In this document: positions 33,519-40,891 of the stretch, one piece after another
Layout of the letters: each line of letters begins with the position of its first letter
Numbering within the stretch: position 1 is the stretch's first letter
Source of the DNA: Firmicutes bacterium UBA7523
Lineage (GTDB): Bacteria > Bacillota > Dethiobacteria > Dethiobacterales > Dethiobacteraceae
Reading direction: 5' to 3'
Length of the DNA: 64,000 bases
Assembly (NCBI GenBank): GCA_002479415.1
Contig: DLMZ01000047.1
Coordinates: 8,584 to 72,583 of the forward strand
Program-made: the position numbers and the translations under genes
The notes under the pieces: generated by a model
Seen by the model: the letters and a program-made list of their open reading frames with translations, nothing else
What the model was told of the DNA's origin: nothing
Databases searched by the model: none

Positions 33519-34316
33519 ATGGCGGCAAGGGAACAGCTGTATCGCGAAGCAAGTGCGCCAATGAGGCCCAGTGCTGGTAGAACTCACGAGGAGATTGAGG
33601 AAGAAATCAAAAGACGCTACGGGCATATGAGTGCGCCGGTGGTGACGCGGCAGCTGACGGATGAGGAGCGGTTGGAGCTGGATGCGAGGATTGAGGCTAA
33701 GTATGGGGCGCCGAAGCCTATACAGAGCCAAGTCATCAAAAAGGGAAGGATGGATAGAGCTATGACGGAGCAAACGGTCAATTATACTGCAAAAGCAGAG
33801 GAAAATGTGGGCGGCATGTCAACTAGGGAACTTATTGAGTTAAAAGGACTCAAGGGGAAAATCGCCGTCTCTCTCGTAGAGAGCGTTGACAAAGCAGCGT
33901 TTCTTCGGGCGGTAGGTGAGGGTAAGTCTAACGTCGAGGTTGGCAAAATATTTGGCATTAGTGCTACGTATGTGTCGGGGCTGCGTAAGTTGTGGGACTG
34001 TCAGGGCGAAAGGAAGAGGATTGGGAAGAAAAAAGCTTTGGTGCCGGGCGTTGGCACTGTTAAGCCCGCTGAACATGACAAGAAAGATGAGCTGGACGGC
34101 GATGAAGCCCGCTATACCCTGACCGAAAAAGGCGAGGAGATTATGGTTGAGGCGGAGGTCTCTAGCGATTATGCGTTTGAACTGAAAGCATTTGAACACC
34201 CAAGTGTGGCAGCGGAGTTAGTATACGGAGTATATTCGGCTCTTACTAAGTTTGTGTGCGTGAATATAGATTCTAGGGTGTCGGTTGAGGTTAAGGTGAG
34301 GCGGGTTTCTTCGTGA
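33519..34316 (+). CDS. Hypothetical protein with helix-turn-helix
   Basis: A 265-residue protein. A charged N-terminal region precedes a helix-turn-helix-like segment (AFLRAVGEGKSNVEVGKIFG, SATYVSGLRKLW) at about residues 128-160. The C-terminal 60 residues are of mixed type. It may be a late regulator; no family is recognised. Confidence 0.55.
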   Translation: MAAREQLYREASAPMRPSAGRTHEEIEEEIKRRYGHMSAPVVTRQLTDEERLELDARIEAKYGAPKPIQSQVIKKGRMDRAMTEQTVNYTAKAEENVGGMSTRELIELKGLKGKIAVSLVESVDKAAFLRAVGEGKSNVEVGKIFGISATYVSGLRKLWDCQGERKRIGKKKALVPGVGTVKPAEHDKKDELDGDEARYTLTEKGEEIMVEAEVSSDYAFELKAFEHPSVAAELVYGVYSALTKFVCVNIDSRVSVEVKVRRVSS

Positions 34317-34576
34317 GGGAGAACGAGATTCGCGCCCAAGTTAGGGATTATCTTCGGCTAAAAGGTTGGTTTCTGTATTACAACCTAGCTGGCTTAGGGG
34401 CTTATCCGGGATTGAGCGATATAGTTGCAGTTAAGGGCGGGCGTATAATACACATTGAGCTTAAGACCAAGCGCGGCAAACAGAGTGACAACCAAGAAAA
34501 ATTTCAGACTGACTTAGAGGCGGCCGGCGGGGAGTATCGGGTGGTTAGGTGCATCGAGGACGTTGAAGATTTATAA
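34313..34576 (+). CDS. VRR-NUC domain nuclease
   Basis: An 87-residue nuclease domain typical of phages. Key residues are E4 (NEIRAQVRDYLRLKG), D in GLSDIVAVKGGR and E-x-K in HIELKTKRGKQSDNQ. It probably cuts branched or flap DNA during replication. Start is GTG, overlapping the previous stop. Confidence 0.9.
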   Translation: MRENEIRAQVRDYLRLKGWFLYYNLAGLGAYPGLSDIVAVKGGRIIHIELKTKRGKQSDNQEKFQTDLEAAGGEYRVVRCIEDVEDL

Positions 34577-34595
34577 ATTCACGGAGGTGCGAAAT

Positions 34596-34769
34596 ATGGA
34601 TTGGAATCAAGCGAATGAACATTTAGAAACATGCGAAAAAGCATATGCCGGCATCGGTTCATCAGGGTATTTTGCTTTGAGTGTTGTCATTAGACCATTA
34701 CGCGACAGGCTTAATGGCGGGGAAAGAACAGAAGAACTCTATCAAGAGATTATGGAAGTAGCTTTATAA
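34596..34769 (+). CDS. Small hypothetical protein
   Basis: A 57-residue helical protein (MDWNQANEHLETCEKAYAGI) behind GGAGGTG. Unknown function. Confidence 0.5.
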   Translation: MDWNQANEHLETCEKAYAGIGSSGYFALSVVIRPLRDRLNGGERTEELYQEIMEVAL

Positions 34770-34786
34770 AGGGGGCCGTACTCCCT

Positions 34787-35074
34787 ATGAAAAGACAAAA
34801 CAAACGAAAAATATACCTAAAGCCGCACTTCAAGGAACGCTGGCTCCAGCATATCGGCTCTGAAAAAGAAGGCCGCATCAAGAGCACTCTGCACGCAGCC
34901 ATGGCGGAGAAGCCAGCGAAGAGAGTCAGGGAAAACTATTTTGCATTTGAAGTGAGGGGCGGGCATCGGGCAGTGTGTGCAATAGACCCTGACGGGACAT
35001 GGGTGTTTGTGACGCTGCTGGCGCGGTGGATGCATGAGCCGCGGAGGATGGCGGAGAAAGAGGAGGCTGGGTAG
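34787..35074 (+). CDS. Small basic phage protein
   Basis: A 95-residue protein with RKIYLKPHFKERWLQHI at the start and a beta segment AVCAIDPDGTWVFVTLLAR, like small toxin-fold (RelE-like) proteins. That fold is a guess. It ends just before the next ATG. Confidence 0.5.
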   Translation: MKRQNKRKIYLKPHFKERWLQHIGSEKEGRIKSTLHAAMAEKPAKRVRENYFAFEVRGGHRAVCAIDPDGTWVFVTLLARWMHEPRRMAEKEEAG

Positions 35075-35497
35075 ATGATGAACCAAGAAGGTAAAAGGGA
35101 TGAAGGAAAGGCAAGACTATCACTCGTACCATCAGAAATAATCAGGTGTATTGCATCTGTGCGCGAGTTTGCTACAACAAGAAAATATTTAGACCCCGAT
35201 AATTGGCAAGGAGTAGAGATTGAAAAGTTTCGCGACGCAGCATACCGGCATTGGTTAGAGTATATTGATGACTCTAAGAGTGTAGATAGCGAGAGTGGTT
35301 TACCCCACTTGTGGCACTTAGCTTGTAATGTAGCGTTTCTGTGCGAAATAGAAAGGAGAAGCGCGGAAAGAGGAAAGTGTTGTGATGTTGCAAGAGAGGT
35401 AAACATCATATCTCCCGCAGACAGTTGCGTCATGTGCGGAGAGTATACGCCGGAAGGCAGTCATGTGTGCAAGGTGTGTCGAGATGCTGTTGGCTAG
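35075..35497 (+). CDS. DUF5664-like dATP/dGTP diphosphohydrolase domain protein
   Basis: A 140-residue protein. The N-terminal part (DEGKARLSLVPSEIIRCIAS, YRHWLEYIDDSKSVDSESGL, PHLWHLACNVAFLCEIE) matches DUF5664, a MazG-related all-helical domain in phages. It would hydrolyse excess dNTPs. The C-terminal tail has a zinc ribbon (CVMCGE, CKVC). Confidence 0.8.
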   Translation: MMNQEGKRDEGKARLSLVPSEIIRCIASVREFATTRKYLDPDNWQGVEIEKFRDAAYRHWLEYIDDSKSVDSESGLPHLWHLACNVAFLCEIERRSAERGKCCDVAREVNIISPADSCVMCGEYTPEGSHVCKVCRDAVG

Positions 35498-35525
35498 GGT
35501 GCGCGGTTAAGGGGGAGCAGAAATA

Positions 35526-35807
35526 ATGGGCATGGGGGTGGCTTGCTTGTCAAAGACGGAGTGTATTAAGTTTGAGTGTATCTGGTGCGATGTCCCGCTG
35601 CTATTCAACGTGGAGCATGGATACTATAAGTGTCCAGACTGCGGAGGAGAGTGGTGGCCCGGTCCCTCAGATTACGGGGTCTCGACGTTGTGGCGTGATG
35701 AGCAACGATACAAGAAAAGTATAAGCAAGCAGGGTGGCGGTAGTAATAATGCCGGCAGAAAAAAAGACAAGCCTTTGCCCCAGCAAGACAAGTATAAACT
35801 TTATTAA
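35526..35807 (+). CDS. Zinc-ribbon phage protein
   Basis: A 93-residue protein with CIWC and CPDCGGEWW motifs that form one zinc ribbon. The C-terminal tail is basic and probably disordered. It is the last early gene before an AT-rich gap. Confidence 0.5.
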   Translation: MGMGVACLSKTECIKFECIWCDVPLLFNVEHGYYKCPDCGGEWWPGPSDYGVSTLWRDEQRYKKSISKQGGGSNNAGRKKDKPLPQQDKYKLY

Positions 35808-36050
35808 TAAGGGGCTTGCAAAAAGTTGACAAACATGTTAAGCTTACGTTAATAGCGTTATACCTTAGGGATGGAAATATTTTACATAAAAGATTAGTTT
35901 GTTTATGGTTATTAATAATATTAATGGTTAGTGATTTGATATTATTAATAATTGATAGTTAATATTTAATATAAGAGCCTACGGGCTCTTTTTCTTTTGC
36001 GGCAAAATTAAAAAGGAAGACAATTAACAAACAAAGAAATCAACGCAGCC
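35808..36050. other. AT-rich intergenic region between early and late genes
   Basis: This 243-bp gap has no gene. It contains TTGACA at 35826 with a weak -10 (TAATAG), several TTAATATTA-type repeats around 35910-35970, and a terminator at 35973-35998. It may carry the late promoter region or a small RNA. Confidence 0.5.
35973..35998 (+). terminator. Intrinsic terminator
   Basis: AAGAGCC-TACG-GGCTCTT followed by TTTCTTTT. It would end early transcription just before the terminase genes. Confidence 0.75.
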
Positions 36051-36074
36051 TTGAGGGTAGGTGGTGAGAGTGTA

Positions 36075-37004
36075 GTGGCCAGGAAGCGCAGCCCGGAGCG
36101 AGACAAAGCGTACGAGATGTGGAAAGAGAGCGGAGGGGAAATGCCGCTTGTTGATATTGCCGCGAAGTTGGGCGTTAGTCCGGAACAGATACGGAAGTGG
36201 AAGCATCAGGATAAATGGTGTGCTGGGGGGCCGGAGAAAAAGGTAACGAGAAATGAAAAGGTAACGTTACCAAGGAAGGAAGAAAAGAAAAAGCAGAAAG
36301 GTAGCGTTACTAATAGGGTAGACGAGCAAATACTAAAAGAGATTGAAGAGGCAGAACTGACTGAAAAGCAGAAGTTGTTCTGCCTTTATTATATAAAAAA
36401 CTTTAATGCTACTCAGGCAGCAATCAGGGCTGGGTATAGCAAATGTAGCGCTCACGTAAGCGGGCCACGTCTATTAGGTAATGATAGAGTTAGAAATGAA
36501 ATCCGCCGCCTCAAGGGGGTAATGCACGAAGAGTTACTAATTGATGCAATGGATGTTCTTGCTAAGTATATCAAGATTGCCTTTTCCGACCCTTCCGAGT
36601 ACGTGACCTTTGGGCAAAAAGAGATTCAGGTTATGAATATGTTCGGACCTCTTTACGAAGAGGTAGGTGAAGGTGAACACAAAGTTAAGAAGCCGGTTAT
36701 GAAGACTGTCAACTACATTGACTTCAAAGAAAGCAGCGACGTTGACGGCTCCATCATAACCGAGGTTTCCCAGGGTAAGGACGGCGCAAAAATCAAATTC
36801 GCCGATAAGATGAAAGCCCTGGAAAAGCTAGAGCTCTACTTCGACCTTTTGCCTGACAAATGGAAGCGCCGCTTGGAGGAAGAGAAACTAGAGGTGCAGA
36901 AAAAGCGGCTGGACATAGATGACAAAGATAAGACTATGAAAGTTATGATAGTGGACAATATCCCTGAAGGCCCTGAGATTAACTCAGAGGGTGATGAGCA
37001 ATGA
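36075..37004 (+). CDS. Terminase small subunit
   Basis: A 309-residue DNA-packaging protein. The N-terminus ARKRSPERDKAYEMWKESGG followed by LVDIAAKLGVSPEQIRKWKH is the phage terminase small-subunit helix-turn-helix. A second domain (LTEKQKLFCLYYIKNFNATQ, AAIRAGYSK) is the Terminase_2 type. The C-terminus is a charged coiled coil. Start GTG at 36075 is preferred over TTG 36051 since GGTGGTGAG precedes it. It overlaps terL by 4 bp. Confidence 0.9.
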   Translation: MARKRSPERDKAYEMWKESGGEMPLVDIAAKLGVSPEQIRKWKHQDKWCAGGPEKKVTRNEKVTLPRKEEKKKQKGSVTNRVDEQILKEIEEAELTEKQKLFCLYYIKNFNATQAAIRAGYSKCSAHVSGPRLLGNDRVRNEIRRLKGVMHEELLIDAMDVLAKYIKIAFSDPSEYVTFGQKEIQVMNMFGPLYEEVGEGEHKVKKPVMKTVNYIDFKESSDVDGSIITEVSQGKDGAKIKFADKMKALEKLELYFDLLPDKWKRRLEEEKLEVQKKRLDIDDKDKTMKVMIVDNIPEGPEINSEGDEQ

Positions 37005-38506
37005 TGCCGCAGACAAGCGAAAGCCTTCAAGTAAACTTAAACGATATAATTGCGCCCAGTTTTTACTCCCTTCACCATGATGTTAAACAAGAGCGCTTCA
37101 CTGAATTTTGGTTGCGCGGCGGCCGTGGTTCAACAAAATCATCATTTGCCAGCGCAGAGATCATCTTGGGCATGATGCGGGACGCAGACGCCGGGGAGCA
37201 TACTAACGCCGTAGCCTTGCGCAAGGTTAAGGACACGCTCCACGACTCCGTCTTTGAGCAGCTTTCTTGGGCTATAGAGAAGCTTGGCGTGTCTCATCAA
37301 TGGCATATCCCGCAATCAAAGCTAGAAATAACATATAAGCCAACAGGGCAGAAGATTTTGTTCCGCGGAGCAGATAACCCAAAAAAGATTAAGTCCACAA
37401 AGGTTAAGAAAGGTTATATTAAGTATATTTGGTTTGAGGAACTCGATGAGTTCTACGGCCCGGAAGAAATTAGGGTTATCAATCAATCCCTCATGCGTGG
37501 CGGCGAAAAGTTTCTCGTCTTGTACAGCTATAACCCGCCGAAGAGCTCCCGGTCTTGGGTTAACCATGAAGCCAAGATCCCAAAGCCAGGCCGGAAAGTG
37601 CATACATCAGATTACAGAGCTGTGCCAAAAGAATGGCTAGGCTCTATTTTTATTGCCGACGCAGAGCACTTAATGCGCACGAACGAAATGGCTTACCAGC
37701 ATGAGTACCTGGGCGAGGAGGTTGGCACAGGGCTTGAGATATTTACTAACGTAACATTAAGGAAAATTACCGATGAAGAAATTAGGGCTTTTGACCGCAT
37801 AAAGCAAGGGCTTGATTTCGGGTACGCTGTGGATCCGGTTTGTTTCGAGAAAATGCATTACGATAAGACCAGGAAACGGCTCTATATCTTCTATGAGTTT
37901 AGTGGGATAAAGACATCTAACCGTAAGCTTTATGTCGCTATTAAAGATCAACTGTCAACAATAACGACAGCTGACAGCGCCGAGCCTAAGAGCATTTCAG
38001 AGTTAAAGGGGTACGGCATGCAAATTAAGGGGGCCAAGAAAGGCCCTGATTCCGTTGACTATGGTATTAAATTCTTGAGTGAAGATATAGAGGAAATCAT
38101 CATCGACCCGGTAAGGTGTCCCAGGGCAGCGAAAGAGTTTATAAACTACGCTCTGGAAACTAACCAGCAGGGCGAGGTTATAAGTAGCTATCCGGACAAA
38201 GATAACCACTGTATAACTGGTGACACTATAGTGAACACCTTGAGTGGTGACTTTCCAATCTCACAACTGGTTGGAAGAGAAGGGCTTGTTCATTGTTACG
38301 ATGAGAAGAATAAAAAAGCTACTGCGTCACGATATCTTGATGTGCGTCTAACTAGGGAAAAAGCAAAGGTATACGAAATTGAATTAGAAGACGGGCGGAG
38401 AATAAAAGCGACAGAAGATCATCTTGTATTAACCCAGGACGGATGGAAGCAGGTTAAAAACATCGGCTGTACTGATAGCATCCTTGACATATCCAACCAC
38501 GCTTGA
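37001..38506 (+). CDS. Terminase large subunit, N-terminal part fused to N-intein
   Basis: The first ~403 residues are a phage large terminase. Walker A is LRGGRGSTKSS, Walker B is YIWFEELDEF, and the nuclease domain begins with QGLDFGYAVDPV. After KDNH (residue 403) the frame continues into an intein N-half of 98 residues starting with Cys and then stops. The remaining terminase (IDAARYALEDEM to PRGF) is encoded at 39289-39375 in another frame. A full enzyme can arise only by trans-splicing, or not at all if the intein is dead. Confidence 0.92.
   Translation: MMPQTSESLQVNLNDIIAPSFYSLHHDVKQERFTEFWLRGGRGSTKSSFASAEIILGMMRDADAGEHTNAVALRKVKDTLHDSVFEQLSWAIEKLGVSHQWHIPQSKLEITYKPTGQKILFRGADNPKKIKSTKVKKGYIKYIWFEELDEFYGPEEIRVINQSLMRGGEKFLVLYSYNPPKSSRSWVNHEAKIPKPGRKVHTSDYRAVPKEWLGSIFIADAEHLMRTNEMAYQHEYLGEEVGTGLEIFTNVTLRKITDEEIRAFDRIKQGLDFGYAVDPVCFEKMHYDKTRKRLYIFYEFSGIKTSNRKLYVAIKDQLSTITTADSAEPKSISELKGYGMQIKGAKKGPDSVDYGIKFLSEDIEEIIIDPVRCPRAAKEFINYALETNQQGEVISSYPDKDNHCITGDTIVNTLSGDFPISQLVGREGLVHCYDEKNKKATASRYLDVRLTREKAKVYEIELEDGRRIKATEDHLVLTQDGWKQVKNIGCTDSILDISNHA
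38210..38503 (+). other. Split intein, N-terminal half, in terminase
   Basis: 98 residues starting CITGDTIVNTLSG (block A, Cys1) and including RRIKATEDHLVLTQDGW, where the T-x-x-H of block B is TEDH. It ends with NHA and a stop, close to the ~100 residues usual for split N-inteins. Confidence 0.88.
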
Positions 38507-38540
38507 TACGATAAGGTATGGGTATGAAGGGGGCTCAAAT

Positions 38541-39203
38541 ATGGCCGAAAAAGTGCGTTACGAAGATGGGCAGAAATTTGCTTATTTCAACGGCATTAAG
38601 TTTACGCGGGATAATAAAACAGGATATTATTTAAATTCAACCATTCGAAAAAGGCTCCACCGCTATATCTGGGAGTTTTATAATGGAAAGGCCCCAAAAG
38701 GCCATCACGTGCATCATAAGGACCGAGATAAGAGTAATAACGATATCAGCAACTTAGGGCTTTTAAGACATGGTAAACATGTGACACTCCACGGCATTGA
38801 GAATTCCATGGACGATGAGTGGCTAGAACGGTCAAGGGAAAACCTTAAAGTAAACGCAAGGCCAAAAGCATCTGAGTGGCATAGGTCCGAAGAAGGCAAG
38901 GAATGGCATAAGCAACACTACGAATCATGTAAGGACAAATTCCACCGCAAAGTAAAAAGAAACTGCGATAACTGTGGAGCCGAGTTTGAAGCGTTGGATA
39001 ACGGGCTCAATAGATTCTGCAGCAATAAATGTAAGTCTGCATGGAGAAGAGCGACGGGACTTGATGATGAGGTGAAACAATGTGAATTTTGCGGAACAGT
39101 TTTTATTGCCAACAAATACAGTAAGCAGAAGTGCTGCTCAAAAGCCTGTTCTAATAGGCTCTCTCCCAGGCTCCCCATCCTTCGCAAAGGTAAAGTCAGT
39201 TAA
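38541..39203 (+). CDS. HNH homing endonuclease inserted in split terminase intein
   Basis: A 220-residue protein. The HNH core is HHVHHKDRDKSNNDISNL (residues ~55-72), preceded by an AP2-like start (FAYFNGIKFTRDNKTGYYLN). Two Cys4 zinc ribbons (CDNCGAEF / CSNKC and CEFCGTVF / CSKAC) lie at the C-terminus and probably bind DNA. The ATG has its own AAGGGGG site 7 bases upstream, so it is translated separately. It lies between the two intein halves, the pattern called a fractured gene. Confidence 0.9.
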   Translation: MAEKVRYEDGQKFAYFNGIKFTRDNKTGYYLNSTIRKRLHRYIWEFYNGKAPKGHHVHHKDRDKSNNDISNLGLLRHGKHVTLHGIENSMDDEWLERSRENLKVNARPKASEWHRSEEGKEWHKQHYESCKDKFHRKVKRNCDNCGAEFEALDNGLNRFCSNKCKSAWRRATGLDDEVKQCEFCGTVFIANKYSKQKCCSKACSNRLSPRLPILRKGKVS

Positions 39204-39375
39204 GTTTGTTGGGGAACACGATGTTTACAATATGGAAGTCGCAGACCACCATAACTTTGCGGTTAATGGTGGTCTTATTATTCACAATTGTATAGATGCT
39301 GCAAGGTACGCCCTAGAAGATGAGATGAAAAATGCCAAGGCTAAAGCGCTGGGTGCTAAGCCGCGAGGATTTTAA
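39082..39375 (+). CDS. C-intein plus C-terminal end of terminase large subunit
   Basis: A 97-residue frame. Residues ~37-69 are a C-intein (VKSVKFVGEHDVYNMEVADH to GLIIHN), with the closing His-Asn. Cys at 39289 is the +1 residue, followed by IDAARYALEDEMKNAKAK, the natural end of the terminase. Start is GTG at 39082 with AGGTG 6 bases upstream, nested in the last part of the HNH gene in another frame. The first ~36 residues are then translated from the HNH gene's DNA and have no intein similarity. Confidence 0.8.
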   Translation: MNFAEQFLLPTNTVSRSAAQKPVLIGSLPGSPSFAKVKSVKFVGEHDVYNMEVADHHNFAVNGGLIIHNCIDAARYALEDEMKNAKAKALGAKPRGF

Positions 39376-39401
39376 GTTTTAAGTAAGGATGTGAGCAGAA
39401 C

Positions 39402-40889
39402 TTGCCAAAACTCATAATCGGTAGCCAAGAGTACGAATCCTGGCCGCCAGACGATCCACAAAACAAAGCACGCCTGGAAAATTATAAGCGCTCCCGGCTG
39501 TTGTTTAAGGGTAAGCACCAGGACGTATATGAACGCATCCAGAAATGGCTGGAGCGCCAGGAAGATAAAGAGCTTATTTATATCGTCTGCAACTTTGCCG
39601 GCCTGCTTAGCAAAGTTTCTGCCGATATGCTTTTTGGTGAGCAGCCGCGCTTTGTGGCAGGAGAAGAGAAGTCAAAGGAGCAGGAAGCGCTTGATACCAT
39701 AGTCAAGAATAATAGTCTGCATGTCCTCAATTATGAGATGGCTCTTTCAGCAAGCTGGCGCGGAGAAGCGATATATAAAGTGCGCTTTGGTAAGTTCGCA
39801 GACTGGGCAGAGACTGAGCACGCGGTCATTGAGACAGTATCGCCCGAAATATTTTACCCTATTCTAGACGAGGACAACGTCCGGGGACTCAAAGGCGGAA
39901 TATTCGGCTGGGTAAAGCAAGGTCCTGGTGACAAGAAGTACCTGCGCATCGAGCGGCAGCTGCCTGGGCTTATAGAAAGCGAGCTATACGAGCTTGACGG
40001 CCGCAGTATCGGTCAGCGCGTAAAGCTCAATACTTTCCCGGAGTATGCTGACCTAGAAGATGTGCAGGAGACTAGATATCCTGGGTTGCTGTTTGAGGTC
40101 GTGCCAAACTGGCGGCTTGATGATGAGTTTTATGGGATTTCTGATTACTATGATTTAGAGGGAATCTTCGATGAGCTGAACAACAGGGTAAGTCGTATAT
40201 CTCGGGTCCTCGATAAACATGAGAGTCCTAAATTGATCTTGCCTCCCGGTATCATGAAATGGGACGAGAATTACCGGCGGTGGCACATCGAAAAAGAAGA
40301 CCTCGAAGCTATTGAGGTTAACCCGGCCGAGGAGCAAGTTGGGGACTTACCGCGCTATTTGACCTGGGACGCCCAGCTTGAAGCGGCATTCAAGCAGATA
40401 GACAAGCTGCTGGAGTTTGCCTTTATGGTGTCAGAGACTTCGCCGGACGCCTTCGGGCTTGGGAAAAGTGGCCAGGCTGAGAGCGGGAGGGCGCTGAAAT
40501 TTCGGTTGCTTCGTCTGCTGGCTAAGATAAACCGCAAAAAGCTCTACTTCGACGAAGCTTTACGAAATACACTTTACGCAGCGCAGTATCTCAACAACGT
40601 CTGGGGCCGCGGCCCGGAGCCGCAGGATGTCAGGATTGAGTGGCAGGACGGGTTGCCTGCGGATGAGTTGGAGCAGGCTCAGGTTGAGCAGACCCGCACT
40701 GGTAACAAAGCTACAAGCAGCGTCCGGAGCGCAGTGCGGCGGCTGGACAATTTGGATGGCGAGCAGCTGGAGGAAGAGCTTGAAGAGATAGCGAAGGACG
40801 AAAAGAGCCTGGGGGGGCAAGCCGCGGATCCTGCGCTGAGCATCACTTTGCCTGGCGTGGAGGGTGACGAAGAGCAAGAGGGTGAATAG
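39402..40889 (+). CDS. Phage portal protein (SPP1 gp6-like)
   Basis: A 495-residue portal protein forming the ring through which DNA enters the capsid. It contains YIVCNFAGLLSKVSADMLFG at the start, NRVSRISRVLDKHESPKL in the middle and the late ETSPDAFGLGKSGQAESGRAL, as in the SPP1 gp6-like family. The C-terminus is acidic. Start is TTG behind GGATGTGAG. Position between terL and MuF is standard. Confidence 0.9.
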   Translation: MPKLIIGSQEYESWPPDDPQNKARLENYKRSRLLFKGKHQDVYERIQKWLERQEDKELIYIVCNFAGLLSKVSADMLFGEQPRFVAGEEKSKEQEALDTIVKNNSLHVLNYEMALSASWRGEAIYKVRFGKFADWAETEHAVIETVSPEIFYPILDEDNVRGLKGGIFGWVKQGPGDKKYLRIERQLPGLIESELYELDGRSIGQRVKLNTFPEYADLEDVQETRYPGLLFEVVPNWRLDDEFYGISDYYDLEGIFDELNNRVSRISRVLDKHESPKLILPPGIMKWDENYRRWHIEKEDLEAIEVNPAEEQVGDLPRYLTWDAQLEAAFKQIDKLLEFAFMVSETSPDAFGLGKSGQAESGRALKFRLLRLLAKINRKKLYFDEALRNTLYAAQYLNNVWGRGPEPQDVRIEWQDGLPADELEQAQVEQTRTGNKATSSVRSAVRRLDNLDGEQLEEELEEIAKDEKSLGGQAADPALSITLPGVEGDEEQEGE

Positions 40890-40891
40890 TG

